A stretch of DNA of 64,000 bases from Alphaproteobacteria bacterium. GTDB lineage: Bacteria > Pseudomonadota > Alphaproteobacteria > Rhodospirillales > Rhodospirillaceae. Of this stretch, positions 45,424 to 53,791 are shown piece after piece. The notes under the pieces were generated by a model. It saw only the letters and a program-made list of their open reading frames with translations. It did not search any database and was not told the origin of the DNA. The translations under genes and the position numbers were made by a program. Within the stretch, counting starts at the first letter, position 1. The number at the start of each line of letters is the position of its first letter. The stretch covers positions 62,001 through 126,000 of the forward strand of contig JAURPI010000025.1 in assembly GCA_030835385.1 (NCBI GenBank). Reading direction: 5' to 3'.

Positions 45424-45452
45424 AAAACGCCGGCCCCAAGGACCGGCGTTTT
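45424..45452 (-). terminator. Rho-independent terminator after rplI
   Basis: AAAACGCCGG (45424-45433) and CCGGCGTTTT (45443-45452) form a perfect 10-bp stem with a 9-base loop. On the minus strand it is followed by the T-run, 29 bp past the rplI stop. It should end the rpsF-rpsR-rplI transcript before dnaB. Confidence 0.88.
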
Positions 45453-45480
45453 CAATTGGTGCTCGGAGACAACTGTTACG

Positions 45481-46140
45481 TTAGCCGTTGTCTTCGGTGT
45501 CTTCGGTGTCCTTGGTTTCTTCGATCGCCGGAGCATCGGTTTTTTCTGCCTCGGCCGCCGCCTTGGCTTCATCAGCCGCTTGCGTATCGAGTTCTTCGTC
45601 CCGAGCTTGTTCCGCTTCTTGCTCTTGTGCGACAGCTTCTGCCGCGTCTTCTTCACGTTCGAGCAGAGCGCCAGCGGCATCAATGTCAGCCTGATCCATT
45701 GAACGGGAAACAGTGACACTTATGTCGACGCTAACTTCAGGATGAAGTTTGACGGGCACTGTGTATTTGCCCAGCTGTTTAATGACCGCGTTTAGCTCCA
45801 CTTGGCCGCGGTCCATCTTGACACCGTCTTCTTTAAGGGCATCGGCAACATCACGTGCTGTGACGGAGCCATAGAGCTGACCACCTTCACCCGCTTGGCG
45901 AACCAACACCAAGTGCATGCCGTCCATCTTTTTCGCTACGGCTTCCGCTTCACCCTTACGCTCAAGGTTGATCGCTTCTAGCTCGCTACGACGGCTTTCA
46001 AAGTATGTGCGATTGGCGTCAGTGGCGCGAAGCGCCTTTTTCTGCGGCAACAGGAAGTTCCGTGCATAGCCAGTTTTGACTTTCACGACATCGCCCATCT
46101 GTCCGAGCTTGTCGATCCGTTCTAATAAAATAACGTCCAT
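45481..46140 (-). CDS. rplI: Ribosomal protein bL9 with a long acidic tail
   Basis: 219 residues against about 150 in most bacteria. The N-domain is standard ([24 protein letters not shown]) and the C-domain ends near 150 (V-K-L-H-P-E-V-S-V). The remaining 65-70 residues are an Ala/Glu/Asp-rich low-complexity tail, common in length but not in sequence among alphaproteobacteria. It binds 23S rRNA near the L1 stalk. It lies 10 bp after rpsR. Confidence 0.96.
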   Translation of the reverse strand: MDVILLERIDKLGQMGDVVKVKTGYARNFLLPQKKALRATDANRTYFESRRSELEAINLERKGEAEAVAKKMDGMHLVLVRQAGEGGQLYGSVTARDVADALKEDGVKMDRGQVELNAVIKQLGKYTVPVKLHPEVSVDISVTVSRSMDQADIDAAGALLEREEDAAEAVAQEQEAEQARDEELDTQAADEAKAAAEAEKTDAPAIEETKDTEDTEDNG

Positions 46141-46150
46141 GATCTGCCCC

Positions 46151-46387
46151 CTACTCGCTTAACACATAGGGAAGAAGAGCAAGAAAACGAGCACGCTTGA
46201 TGGCGCGGGCGAGTTCACGTTGCTTCTTAGCAGAGACGGCAGTGATGCGGCTCGGCACGATCTTGCCGCGCTCAGAAATGTAACGCTGCAAAAGCTTGAC
46301 GTCTTTGTAATCGATCTTCGGCGCGTTTGACCCCGTGAACGGGCAACTCTTGCGACGACGGAAGAAAGGTTTGCGACCCATGGCCAT
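46151..46387 (-). CDS. rpsR: Ribosomal protein bS18
   Basis: 78 residues, basic, standard length. [37 protein letters not shown] and [14 protein letters not shown] are diagnostic. It pairs with S6 in the 30S platform. Its ATG shares one base with the rpsF stop. Confidence 0.97.
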   Translation of the reverse strand: MAMGRKPFFRRRKSCPFTGSNAPKIDYKDVKLLQRYISERGKIVPSRITAVSAKKQRELARAIKRARFLALLPYVLSE

Positions 46388-46827
46388 TAGCTTTCTCCTT
46401 GTTCGGTTGTGGCAGGTGCATCATCCCGTGGCGGCCGACCGCGTCCGGAATCAAAACGACCACCGCCGCCACCTGGTCCACCTTCGCGGCGTCCGCTCGG
46501 GCGGCCTTTGTTCGTGAGAATGGCGGACTGACCTTCTTCGTGTTCATCAACTCGAATGGTCATATAGCGCAAAATGTCTTCATTAAGGCGCATGCGGCGC
46601 TCGTATTCAGACACGGCTGCAGCAGGTGCATCCACGTTGAACAGCACGTAGTGGCCTTTGCGGTTTTTCTTGATGCGGAAGGTTAGGCTTCTAAGGCCCC
46701 AGTGTTCACGTTTTGCAACGGATCCACCGTTCTCTTCTATAATTTTGGTCAGATCGTCAGCCAGGGTATCGACTTGTGTCGCCGAAATATCCTGACGCGC
46801 AATGACCACGCTCTCGTAGAGTGGCAT
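46387..46827 (-). CDS. rpsF: Ribosomal protein bS6
   Basis: 146 residues: the S6 ferredoxin-like core to about 100 ([32 protein letters not shown]) followed by a Gly/Arg/Asp-rich tail of some 40 residues. It heads the ribosomal cluster. An AAGGAGAG site precedes the ATG, and a candidate S6:S18 leader element lies about 50 bases upstream. Confidence 0.97.
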   Translation of the reverse strand: MPLYESVVIARQDISATQVDTLADDLTKIIEENGGSVAKREHWGLRSLTFRIKKNRKGHYVLFNVDAPAAAVSEYERRMRLNEDILRYMTIRVDEHEEGQSAILTNKGRPSGRREGGPGGGGGRFDSGRGRPPRDDAPATTEQGES

Positions 46828-46873
46828 GAAAATGCTCTCCTTATGGCTTCTCTCTTCCCGTTGATCCCATGAT

Positions 46874-46905
46874 CTCCGGGCATAGCCGGTTAGTCCGGCA
46901 AGGAG
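46874..46905 (-). promoter_or_regulatory. Candidate S6:S18 ribosomal leader element
   Basis: On the minus strand, CTCC at 46905-46902 can pair with GGAG at 46877-46874; inside is a perfect GCCGG-ACTAA-CCGGC hairpin, and the stretch closing the outer stem is TATGCCCG, leaving a CCG unpaired. S6:S18 is known to bind such CCG-bulged hairpins in rpsF leaders and repress the operon. The position, about 50 bases before the rpsF ATG, fits. No alignment was run. Confidence 0.5.
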
Positions 46906-47095
46906 TTATGAAGGCGCGGAATATACACATTTCCATAGCCCCAGCAAGGTAAGACATCTGGATTTTCTTGGGTTTCTGCATTCTCTAAGCCAGCGCTCGT
47001 TCCGGTTGCTTGACAGCATCGCGGAATCCTGGCCTTAAACCTAGGAATAGAGGCGGATTTAACCGGTGAGGCTAAAAAGTCTAGGGGGCGAAGAA

Positions 47096-48040
47096 ATGAG
47101 CTGGGCATACGTATTTCCTGGGCAGGGATCACAGGCCGTTGGTATGGGGAAAGACCTGCATGACGCCTTTTCGGAGGCCAAAGAGGTCTTTCAAGAGGTC
47201 GATGAGGCATTAAAGCAGCCCCTGTCAAAACTCATGTTTGAAGGTCCTGAAGACGAATTAACCCTAACCGAGAACGCCCAACCTGCTTTGATGGCTGTGA
47301 GTCTGGCAGCGACCCGGGTTCTGGAAAGTCAAAGTTCGGTGTCGATCCGCAAAACCGCGCGTTATGTGGCTGGGCATTCACTCGGCGAGTATTCAGCCTT
47401 GGCTGCGGCTGGGGCATTATCAGTTTTTGATACGGCAAAGCTGTTAAAGATTCGTGGCAAGGCGATGCAAGACGCGGTGCCCGTCGGGGAGGGCGCGATG
47501 GCAGCGTTGATTGGGCTTGATCTTGACGTTGCTCAGGAAGTTGCGTCGGAAGCGGCCCGCGACGGACAAGTTTGTGCAGCAGCCAATGATAATGCGCCTG
47601 GCCAAGTTGTGGTGTCGGGGAATGCTGCAGCGGTCGAGCGTGCCGTGGAGTTGGCTAGGGAAAAGGGCGCTAAACGCGCTGTCATGCTGACGGTGAGCGC
47701 ACCGTTTCATTGTTCTCTTATGCAGCCTGCCGCCGATGTAATGGCGGCCGCTCTCGCCGGCGTGGACGTCGTGGCGCCTGTGGTGCCGCTGATCGCAAAC
47801 GCTACTGCTGCAAGTGTGATTGATCCCGACGACATTCGCCGGCTCTTGGTGTCTCAGGTGACAGCCATGGTGCGCTGGCGGGAAAGTGTCGGGCTGATGA
47901 AAGAGGCGGGCGTCGACACGCTGATTGAGGTGGGTGCTGGTAAGGTGCTGACCGGTTTAGCCCGTCGCATTGATCGGGAGTTAACGGCGGTGAGTTTGCA
48001 AGGGCCAGCCGACATAGAAGAGTTTCTCAAGACCGTTTGA
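47096..48040 (+). CDS. fabD: Malonyl-CoA:ACP transacylase FabD
   Basis: 314 residues. It loads malonyl groups onto ACP. The active Ser95 is in G-H-S-L-G-E-Y, with the His in S-A-P-F-H-C-S-L-M. F-P-G-Q-G-S-Q opens the fold. The ATG at 47096 is chosen for the GGGGGCGAAG upstream; starts farther up add unlikely residues. It begins the plus-strand fatty-acid cluster, divergent from rpsF. Confidence 0.96.
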   Translation: MSWAYVFPGQGSQAVGMGKDLHDAFSEAKEVFQEVDEALKQPLSKLMFEGPEDELTLTENAQPALMAVSLAATRVLESQSSVSIRKTARYVAGHSLGEYSALAAAGALSVFDTAKLLKIRGKAMQDAVPVGEGAMAALIGLDLDVAQEVASEAARDGQVCAAANDNAPGQVVVSGNAAAVERAVELAREKGAKRAVMLTVSAPFHCSLMQPAADVMAAALAGVDVVAPVVPLIANATAASVIDPDDIRRLLVSQVTAMVRWRESVGLMKEAGVDTLIEVGAGKVLTGLARRIDRELTAVSLQGPADIEEFLKTV

Positions 48041-48067
48041 TACGGCCTTAGTTAATTGGAGAATGCG

Positions 48068-48805
48068 ATGTTTGATTTGTCCGGTAAGACGGCTCTTGTC
48101 ACTGGTGCGACCGGCGGAATTGGCGGCGCTATCGTCCGGTCCTTGCACAGCCAAGGCGCGACAGTTGTTGTTTCTGGTACCCGGGAAGAGGTGCTTGCAG
48201 GGTTGACCTCTGAGTTAGGAGATCGCGCCCACGCCGTGCCATGCAATCTGGCTGATACAGATGCTGTTGAGTCTCTGATCGCAGATGCAGAAGCGTCTGC
48301 TGGACCGCTCGATATATTGGTCAACAATGCCGGTATTACGCGCGACGGCCTTATCCTGCGAATGAAGGATGAAGATTTTTGGGATGTGATTGGTGTGAAC
48401 CTGGCTGTAGCCTTTCGATTATCGCGGTCCGCCGTCAAAGGTATGATGAAGCGCCGAGCTGGGCGGATCATTTCAATAACCTCTGTGGTTGGGGTCACCG
48501 GCAACGCAGGTCAGGTGAATTACGCCGCATCTAAGGCGGGGCTGATTGGGTTTACCAAGTCTTTGGCACAAGAAGTTGCGAGCCGTGGCATCACCGCAAA
48601 CTGTGTCGCGCCAGGGTTTATCTCCACACCCATGACGGACGCACTAAACGATCAAAAAAGAGACGCCATGATGGGGGCTATCCCAGCTGGCCGGTTCGGC
48701 GATAGCGAAGACGTTGCTGCTGCCGTCGCCTACCTTGCCTCTAATGAAGCTGCTTATGTTACCGGGCAGACTTTGCATGTGAATGGCGGCATGGCGATGA
48801 TTTAG
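48068..48805 (+). CDS. fabG: 3-oxoacyl-ACP reductase FabG
   Basis: 245 residues. NADPH motif T-G-A-T-G-G-I-G near 13, N-N-A-G-I-T-R-D, and the Ser-Tyr-Lys set in S-V-V-G-V-T-G-N-A-G-Q-V-N-Y-A-A-S-K. It reduces 3-oxoacyl-ACP in elongation. The ATG at 48068 with GGAG 6 bases before it is used over an in-frame TTG at 48056. It follows fabD by 27 bp. Confidence 0.95.
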   Translation: MFDLSGKTALVTGATGGIGGAIVRSLHSQGATVVVSGTREEVLAGLTSELGDRAHAVPCNLADTDAVESLIADAEASAGPLDILVNNAGITRDGLILRMKDEDFWDVIGVNLAVAFRLSRSAVKGMMKRRAGRIISITSVVGVTGNAGQVNYAASKAGLIGFTKSLAQEVASRGITANCVAPGFISTPMTDALNDQKRDAMMGAIPAGRFGDSEDVAAAVAYLASNEAAYVTGQTLHVNGGMAMI

Positions 48806-48988
48806 GTCCTGGGGGCTCCAGATTGAGGAGGCTTCGGGTTGATTTGTGAGGGTTTTAAAGGGGGTTCGTAGACCTAGCCTTCACATATGAAGTATGCTAC
48901 CTAACCGCAACTTTGGGGGCGATGGGCCACATATTGGCTTACTTTCGCTGCTACATACTCTCCCTGGGATAAAGTGAGGAAGGACGCC

Positions 48989-49225
48989 ATGAGTGACGTC
49001 GCGGATCGCGTAAAGAAAATTGTTGTCGAACATTTAGGCGTTGAGGAAGCCAAGGTGACTGAGGCCGCCAGCTTCATTGATGATCTAGGGGCTGACAGTC
49101 TTGATACCGTTGAGCTTGTGATGGCCTTTGAAGAGGAATTCGGGTGCGAAATCCCTGACGATGCGGCCGAGAAGATTTTGACCGTTAAAGACGCTATCGG
49201 CTTCATCGAAGCCAACGCGTCTTAA
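48989..49225 (+). CDS. acpP: Acyl carrier protein AcpP
   Basis: 78 residues, acidic, standard. The phosphopantetheine site is Ser37 in [10 protein letters not shown]. The ATG at 48989 has AGGAAGGA upstream. It carries the growing acyl chain for the Fab enzymes on either side. A 183-bp gap before it probably holds its own strong promoter, as in many bacteria. Confidence 0.97.
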   Translation: MSDVADRVKKIVVEHLGVEEAKVTEAASFIDDLGADSLDTVELVMAFEEEFGCEIPDDAAEKILTVKDAIGFIEANAS

Positions 49226-49229
49226 GGTT

Positions 49230-49248
49230 TTGCCGCACCCCGCGGCAA
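49230..49248 (+). terminator. Stem-loop between acpP and fabF
   Basis: TTGCCGC (49230-49236) and GCGGCAA (49242-49248) form a perfect 7-bp stem around ACCCC, 4 bases past the acpP stop. With no T-run it is more likely an attenuating or stabilising hairpin that keeps acpP mRNA more abundant than fabF. Confidence 0.4.
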
Positions 49249-49297
49249 CGTGGGTGCGTCGCATTGATTGGGGCAACTGTCTCAAGATGAGGGCATC

Positions 49298-50560
49298 ATG
49301 ACACGGGTCGTAGTAACGGGCCTGGGTCTGTTGACGCCACTAGGTCGTGGCGTTGAAGGCAACTGGCAATCACTGACAGAATCTAAGTCGGGCATCCGGG
49401 CTTTAGAGGCCTTTGATGTTGATGACCTTCCCTGCCGTATTGGCGGGCAAGTGCCTCAAGAAGAAGACCATCCCTACCGGTTTGATGTGGACTCTTTGAT
49501 TTCACCCAAAGAACGCAAACGCATGGACGATTTTATCGTCTTTGGATTGGCGGCTGCGGATGATGCGATCGCTGATTCTGGTTGGGTGCCCGAGAGCGAC
49601 GCTGATCGCGAGCGTACCGGCGTTATCATCGGGTCCGGTATCGGCGGCCTGCAAACCATCTACGATAATTCGGTGACTCTTCTTGAGAAGGGGCCGCGGA
49701 GAATTTCACCATTCTTCATCCCATCCAGTTTGATCAATCTGGTGTCAGGCCAAGTGTCGATCAAGCATGGGTTTAAGGGGCCGAACCATGCCATTGTGAC
49801 GGCCTGTTCGACTGGCGCCCATGCGATCGGTGATGCGGCTCGGATGATCAAATACGGCGACGCAGATGTCATGGTTGCTGGTGGTGCCGAAGCGGCACTA
49901 TGTCGACTTGGGATCGCGGGCTTTGCCGCCGCAAAAGCTTTGTCCACTGGCTACAATGATGCGCCAAAAAATGCATCGCGCCCTTGGGACAAAGGCCGTG
50001 ATGGATTTGTTATGGGTGAGGGTGCTGGCATGGTGGTGCTTGAAAAGCACGAGCACGCCAAGGCGCGCGGCGCAAAGATATATGCCGAAGTTCTAGGGTA
50101 CGGACTGTCTGGCGACGCCTATCACATTACTGCGCCTGCGGATGACGGCGATGGTGGGTTCAGAGCTATGCACGGGGCGATTGTTGACTCAGGATTATCC
50201 CCAACCGACATTGATTACGTTAACGCTCACGGCACGTCTACGCCGAAAGGTGATGAAATAGAGCTTGGGGCGGTCAAGCGTTTGTTCGGCGACCAAGCTT
50301 ATAAACTCTCTATGTCATCAACGAAGTCAGCAATTGGCCACTTGTTGGGAGCCGCCGGCAGCGTAGAAGCTATTTATTCGATATTGGCACTGAAGCATCA
50401 GATTGCACCACCGACACTAAACCTGGACGACCCCTCTGATAGCTGTGACATTGATTTGGTGCCACATACAGCCAAGTCACGCGACATACGTTTTGCGTTG
50501 TCTAACTCCTTTGGGTTTGGTGGCACCAACGCCTCCTTGGTTCTTGGTCCTGCCGCCTGA
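49298..50560 (+). CDS. fabF: 3-oxoacyl-ACP synthase II FabF
   Basis: 420 residues. Condenses malonyl-ACP with acyl-ACP. Triad: Cys170 in V-T-A-C-S-T-G-A-H, His in N-A-H-G-T-S-T-P-K-G-D, His in S-A-I-G-H-L-L-G-A-A-G. The G-F-G-G-T-N-A-S end is intact. The ATG at 49298 begins M-T-R-V-V-V-T-G; a longer frame upstream adds non-conserved residues. Confidence 0.96.
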   Translation: MTRVVVTGLGLLTPLGRGVEGNWQSLTESKSGIRALEAFDVDDLPCRIGGQVPQEEDHPYRFDVDSLISPKERKRMDDFIVFGLAAADDAIADSGWVPESDADRERTGVIIGSGIGGLQTIYDNSVTLLEKGPRRISPFFIPSSLINLVSGQVSIKHGFKGPNHAIVTACSTGAHAIGDAARMIKYGDADVMVAGGAEAALCRLGIAGFAAAKALSTGYNDAPKNASRPWDKGRDGFVMGEGAGMVVLEKHEHAKARGAKIYAEVLGYGLSGDAYHITAPADDGDGGFRAMHGAIVDSGLSPTDIDYVNAHGTSTPKGDEIELGAVKRLFGDQAYKLSMSSTKSAIGHLLGAAGSVEAIYSILALKHQIAPPTLNLDDPSDSCDIDLVPHTAKSRDIRFALSNSFGFGGTNASLVLGPAA

Positions 50561-50574
50561 TCAGGCAAACCTCA

Positions 50575-51558
50575 ATGAAACGCCTGCTTGTTTTTTTAAC
50601 CGTTGTGGCCGGCGTTGGATTGGCTGTGCTGGCTGGCGGCTGGTTTTGGTTGAATGACCACATTCAAGCACCGGGTCCACTCGACAAAGAGACCACTATA
50701 GTTGTTGAGCCTGGGTCAGGCCTTGGCACAATTGCTCGTCAGCTTCGGCAGTCTGGTGTCATAGACTCTGATTTCCCCCTTCGTTTGCACGCGCGGTTGA
50801 CTGGTTATGCGGCCCAGTTGAAAGCTGGCGAGTATCTGTTCGAACCCCGCATCAGTCCGGGAGCTGTACTGGCTAAGATTGTTGCTCATGATGTTGTGGT
50901 CCGATTTGTTACGATTCCTGAGGGTCTGACGTCACCGCAGATCATCAGTCTAATCGCCACAGCGGATGGTCTGACAGGAGACCTTTCACTGCCTGTTGAG
51001 GAAGGAGCGCTATTGCCCGAGACGTATGGTTACGAACATGGTGAGTCTCGAGCCGCGTTGGTGAGACGAATGGAGGTGGCGCTAAACAGAACGTTGTCTG
51101 ATCTTTGGGCCGGGCGAGCCGCTGGCCTCCCGTTAGATTCTTCGGAAGAGGCACTTATTCTTGCGTCTATTGTTGAAAAAGAAACGTCAGTGCCTGAAGA
51201 GCGCCCGCGTGTTGCTGCCGTATTTATAAATAGACTAAGGCGCGGCATGAGATTGCAATCAGACCCCACCGTTGCGTATGGCGTTGATCCATCTGGTCCA
51301 CTCGGGCGACCATTGCGCCGCTCCGATCTGGATCGCGAAACGCTATATAACACCTACAAGATATCTGGGCTGCCGCCTGGTCCCATTTGTCATCCGGGGC
51401 GGGATTCCATTGCGGCGGTATTGAACCCAGCGCCGACCCGAGATTTGTATTTCGTCGCGGATGGGTCTGGCGGGCATGCGTTCGCGGAAACGTTGGCCGG
51501 CCACAACCGTAATGTTGCCAAGTGGCGCCGTATTCAGCGAGAGCGCGGCGGGCGCTAA
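50575..51558 (+). CDS. mltG: Endolytic transglycosylase MltG
   Basis: 327 residues: one N-terminal membrane helix (about 3-26), a LysM-like region, then the YceG domain with the catalytic Glu in A-S-I-V-E-K-E-T-S and the downstream R-M-R-L-Q-S-D-P-T-V and N-T-Y-K-I-S-G-L-P-P-G-P-I. It cuts nascent glycan strands and sets their length. fabF-mltG adjacency is usual in this lineage. Confidence 0.95.
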   Translation: MKRLLVFLTVVAGVGLAVLAGGWFWLNDHIQAPGPLDKETTIVVEPGSGLGTIARQLRQSGVIDSDFPLRLHARLTGYAAQLKAGEYLFEPRISPGAVLAKIVAHDVVVRFVTIPEGLTSPQIISLIATADGLTGDLSLPVEEGALLPETYGYEHGESRAALVRRMEVALNRTLSDLWAGRAAGLPLDSSEEALILASIVEKETSVPEERPRVAAVFINRLRRGMRLQSDPTVAYGVDPSGPLGRPLRRSDLDRETLYNTYKISGLPPGPICHPGRDSIAAVLNPAPTRDLYFVADGSGGHAFAETLAGHNRNVAKWRRIQRERGGR

Positions 51559-51660
51559 ATCCCGCTCACCGGTTACCTATAATCGCTTGCGGGACTGGGG
51601 GTCTCGCCTCCACAATCCAAGAAACCCTCGATTGAGCAGGGAATTGGCGGAGGAATTGGC

Positions 51661-52076
51661 ATGACTTTCGTTGTGGAAACCAGTGGCGACCTGTGGTGGG
51701 CCGCATTTGTAGGCACGGTGATATTGGCTCTCACTGTAGCGTATGGATTGCGAGGCTGGGTCAGCGGTGTGTTCGCTGGTATTCGTCACTTTCCAACCTT
51801 CAAGCTTTTCCTGTTCGTCGCCTTAAGATTGATGGCTCATTCGTCTCTGGTATTGGTGAGAACCAAGACAATGAAAAGATTGTCGAAGCAGTTGTCGGTC
51901 TCGGTCATTCCCTCGGCTTAACGGTAATTGCGGAAGGCGTCGAAACTGAAGAGCAAGTTGCCTTTCTGAAGGCCCGTAAGTGCGATGAAATTCAGGGTTA
52001 TTTGGTGAGCAAACCCCTGTCGGCGGAAGAATTTGAAGTCTTCCTGAAGGATCGCGAAAAGGCGGGCAAGAACTAG
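51661..52076 (+). pseudogene. Remnant of a membrane-anchored EAL-domain (c-di-GMP phosphodiesterase) gene
   Basis: A strong ribosome site (GGCGGAGGAATTGGC) and ATG at 51661 open a frame with a membrane helix (A-A-F-V-G-T-V-I-L-A-L-T-V-A-Y). From about 51780 the other frame encodes the last third of an EAL domain: Y-S-S-L-S-N-L, R-R-L-K-I-D-G-S-F-V, I-A-E-G-V-E-T-E-E-Q and I-Q-G-Y-L-V-S-K-P. The EAL signature itself, the GGDEF part and the metal-binding centre are absent, and the two pieces are out of frame. The simplest reading is a large internal deletion with junction near 51775. The start frame would give an 86-residue nonsense-tailed product. Confidence 0.75.
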
Positions 52077-52185
52077 AATGCTGGTCAGCTGACCCCGTCG
52101 CTTTGGGGAGGGGCTGTGCGGTCTGGTGTGTGACCAATTAAGCCCTTATAAAAGCTAGACTTTCGATCTTTGTGAAGGACGACTA

Positions 52186-53088
52186 GTGGGCATCAACAGC
52201 ATGACAGGATTCGCGCGAAGTGAGGGCGTGGCCTTGAACGGTGCGCTGTCCTGGGTCTGGGAACTCCGCAGCGTCAACGGGAAAGGTTTGGATGTCCGTC
52301 TTCGCTTTCCACCCGGTTTAGAAGGTATTGAGGCGCCCGCGCGTAAAGCGGCAGCTAACAAAATTGCGCGCGGTAATGTGAAATTAAACCTAACTGCCAC
52401 CATGGCAGGTTCGGGGTCAGGGTTTCGCGTCAATGAAGATTTCTTAGATGAACTCATTGAATTGGCCAAAAGAAAAGCTGGTGACAATGCTAGTGAGATT
52501 GGTCCAGCTAATCTGGATGGGTTGATTTCAGTGAAGGGAGTTGTCGAAGCGGCGGACCCGGAGCCTAAATCTGAAGAAGACCGTAAAGCCTGCATAGACG
52601 CTTTGCTTGAAGGGCTGGAACAGGCCATTGGATCATTAGTTGAGGCGCGTGCCGGCGAAGGGGCGCACCTCGCGACATTGTTGTCGTCGCAACTAGATCA
52701 AATGGAAGCATTGACGTCACAGGCCACAAGTAACGCTGCCACCCAGCCAGGTGCGCTGAAGTTGCGTGTAAAGACGCAGGTCGAGGCTTTGCTCGACGCC
52801 TCGGATTCATTGTCTGAGGACCGGCTGGCCCAGGAAGCAGCTTTGCTTGCGACTAAGGCGGATGTGCGCGAAGAGCTGGACCGATTGACTGCCCATATCG
52901 CACAAGGGCGTGAGCTGATGGAAAAGGGTAGCCCTTGTGGGCGCCGGCTGGAATTCTTGTCTCAGGAGTTTAATCGAGAGGCTAATACTTTGTGCTCAAA
53001 GTCTTCTGATGCCGGTCTTACTGCTATTGGGTTGGAGATCAAGGCAGTGATTGATCAATTCCGGGAGCAGATACAGAATATCGAATAG
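52186..53088 (+). CDS. YicC family protein
   Basis: 300 residues. N-terminus S-M-T-G-F-A-R, R-S-V-N-G-K-G-L-D-V-R-L-R, and C-terminal G-R-R-L-E-F-L-S-Q-E-F-N-R-E-A-N-T-L-C-S-K are the YicC hallmarks. E. coli YicC is an RNA-cleaving endonuclease family founder. GTG at 52186 with AAGGAC upstream is used; the ATG at 52201 is an alternative. It pairs with gmk 30 bp downstream, a widespread link. Confidence 0.92.
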   Translation: MGINSMTGFARSEGVALNGALSWVWELRSVNGKGLDVRLRFPPGLEGIEAPARKAAANKIARGNVKLNLTATMAGSGSGFRVNEDFLDELIELAKRKAGDNASEIGPANLDGLISVKGVVEAADPEPKSEEDRKACIDALLEGLEQAIGSLVEARAGEGAHLATLLSSQLDQMEALTSQATSNAATQPGALKLRVKTQVEALLDASDSLSEDRLAQEAALLATKADVREELDRLTAHIAQGRELMEKGSPCGRRLEFLSQEFNREANTLCSKSSDAGLTAIGLEIKAVIDQFREQIQNIE

Positions 53089-53118
53089 AGAAACGAAAAT
53101 CGGAAGGTTAACGCAGGA

Positions 53119-53757
53119 ATGCCTGGGTCTTTAATTCAGCGCCGCGGACTAATGCTTGTGTTGTCTTCGCCGTCTGGTGCGGGCAAGAGCACAATTGCGC
53201 GTGCCCTTCTTGAGCAGGACGAAGAACTATTTTTGTCGATCTCTCTAACAACGCGTGACCCACGTCCTGGCGAAGAGGAAGGACGCGATTATTTTTTCGT
53301 GTCTGAGGATGCGTATCACAAGAAAGTGGAAGACGGCGAACTGCTGGAGCACGCCAAAGTGTTTGGCAATTATTACGGGACGCCGCGTACTTTGGTCGAG
53401 CAGCATCTGACGGCTGGAGAGGATGTTCTTTTCGACATTGATTGGCAGGGCACACAACAGCTGCGCGAGTCTGCTCGAGACGACGTCATCAGCATTTTTA
53501 TTCTCCCACCTTCTTATGAGGAGCTAGAAAAGCGATTGACTGGCCGTGGGCAAGATTCCGAAGAGGTTGTGAATAAGCGTATGGCTAAGGCTGCCGACGA
53601 AATGAGCCATTGGCCTGAATATGACTACGTGATCGTCAATGACGTGATAGAAGAAAGCATTCAAAACGTCCAAGCGATTCTAAAGGCTGAACGGTTGAGG
53701 CGAACGCGACGGCTCGGGTTGGGCAAGTTTGTAAAGTCTATTCGGAGCATAGCATGA
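53119..53757 (+). CDS. gmk: Guanylate kinase
   Basis: 212 residues. Phosphorylates GMP to GDP, continuing the pathway of guaB and guaA found earlier in the window. P-loop S-S-P-S-G-A-G-K-S (17-24 region), GMP-binding S-I-S-L-T-T-R-D-P-R-P-G-E and Y-Y-G-T-P are intact. It follows yicC. Confidence 0.96.
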   Translation: MPGSLIQRRGLMLVLSSPSGAGKSTIARALLEQDEELFLSISLTTRDPRPGEEEGRDYFFVSEDAYHKKVEDGELLEHAKVFGNYYGTPRTLVEQHLTAGEDVLFDIDWQGTQQLRESARDDVISIFILPPSYEELEKRLTGRGQDSEEVVNKRMAKAADEMSHWPEYDYVIVNDVIEESIQNVQAILKAERLRRTRRLGLGKFVKSIRSIA

Positions 53758-53791
53758 TGCGCGCTCACTGCCGTGCTGGTCAGGATACATA

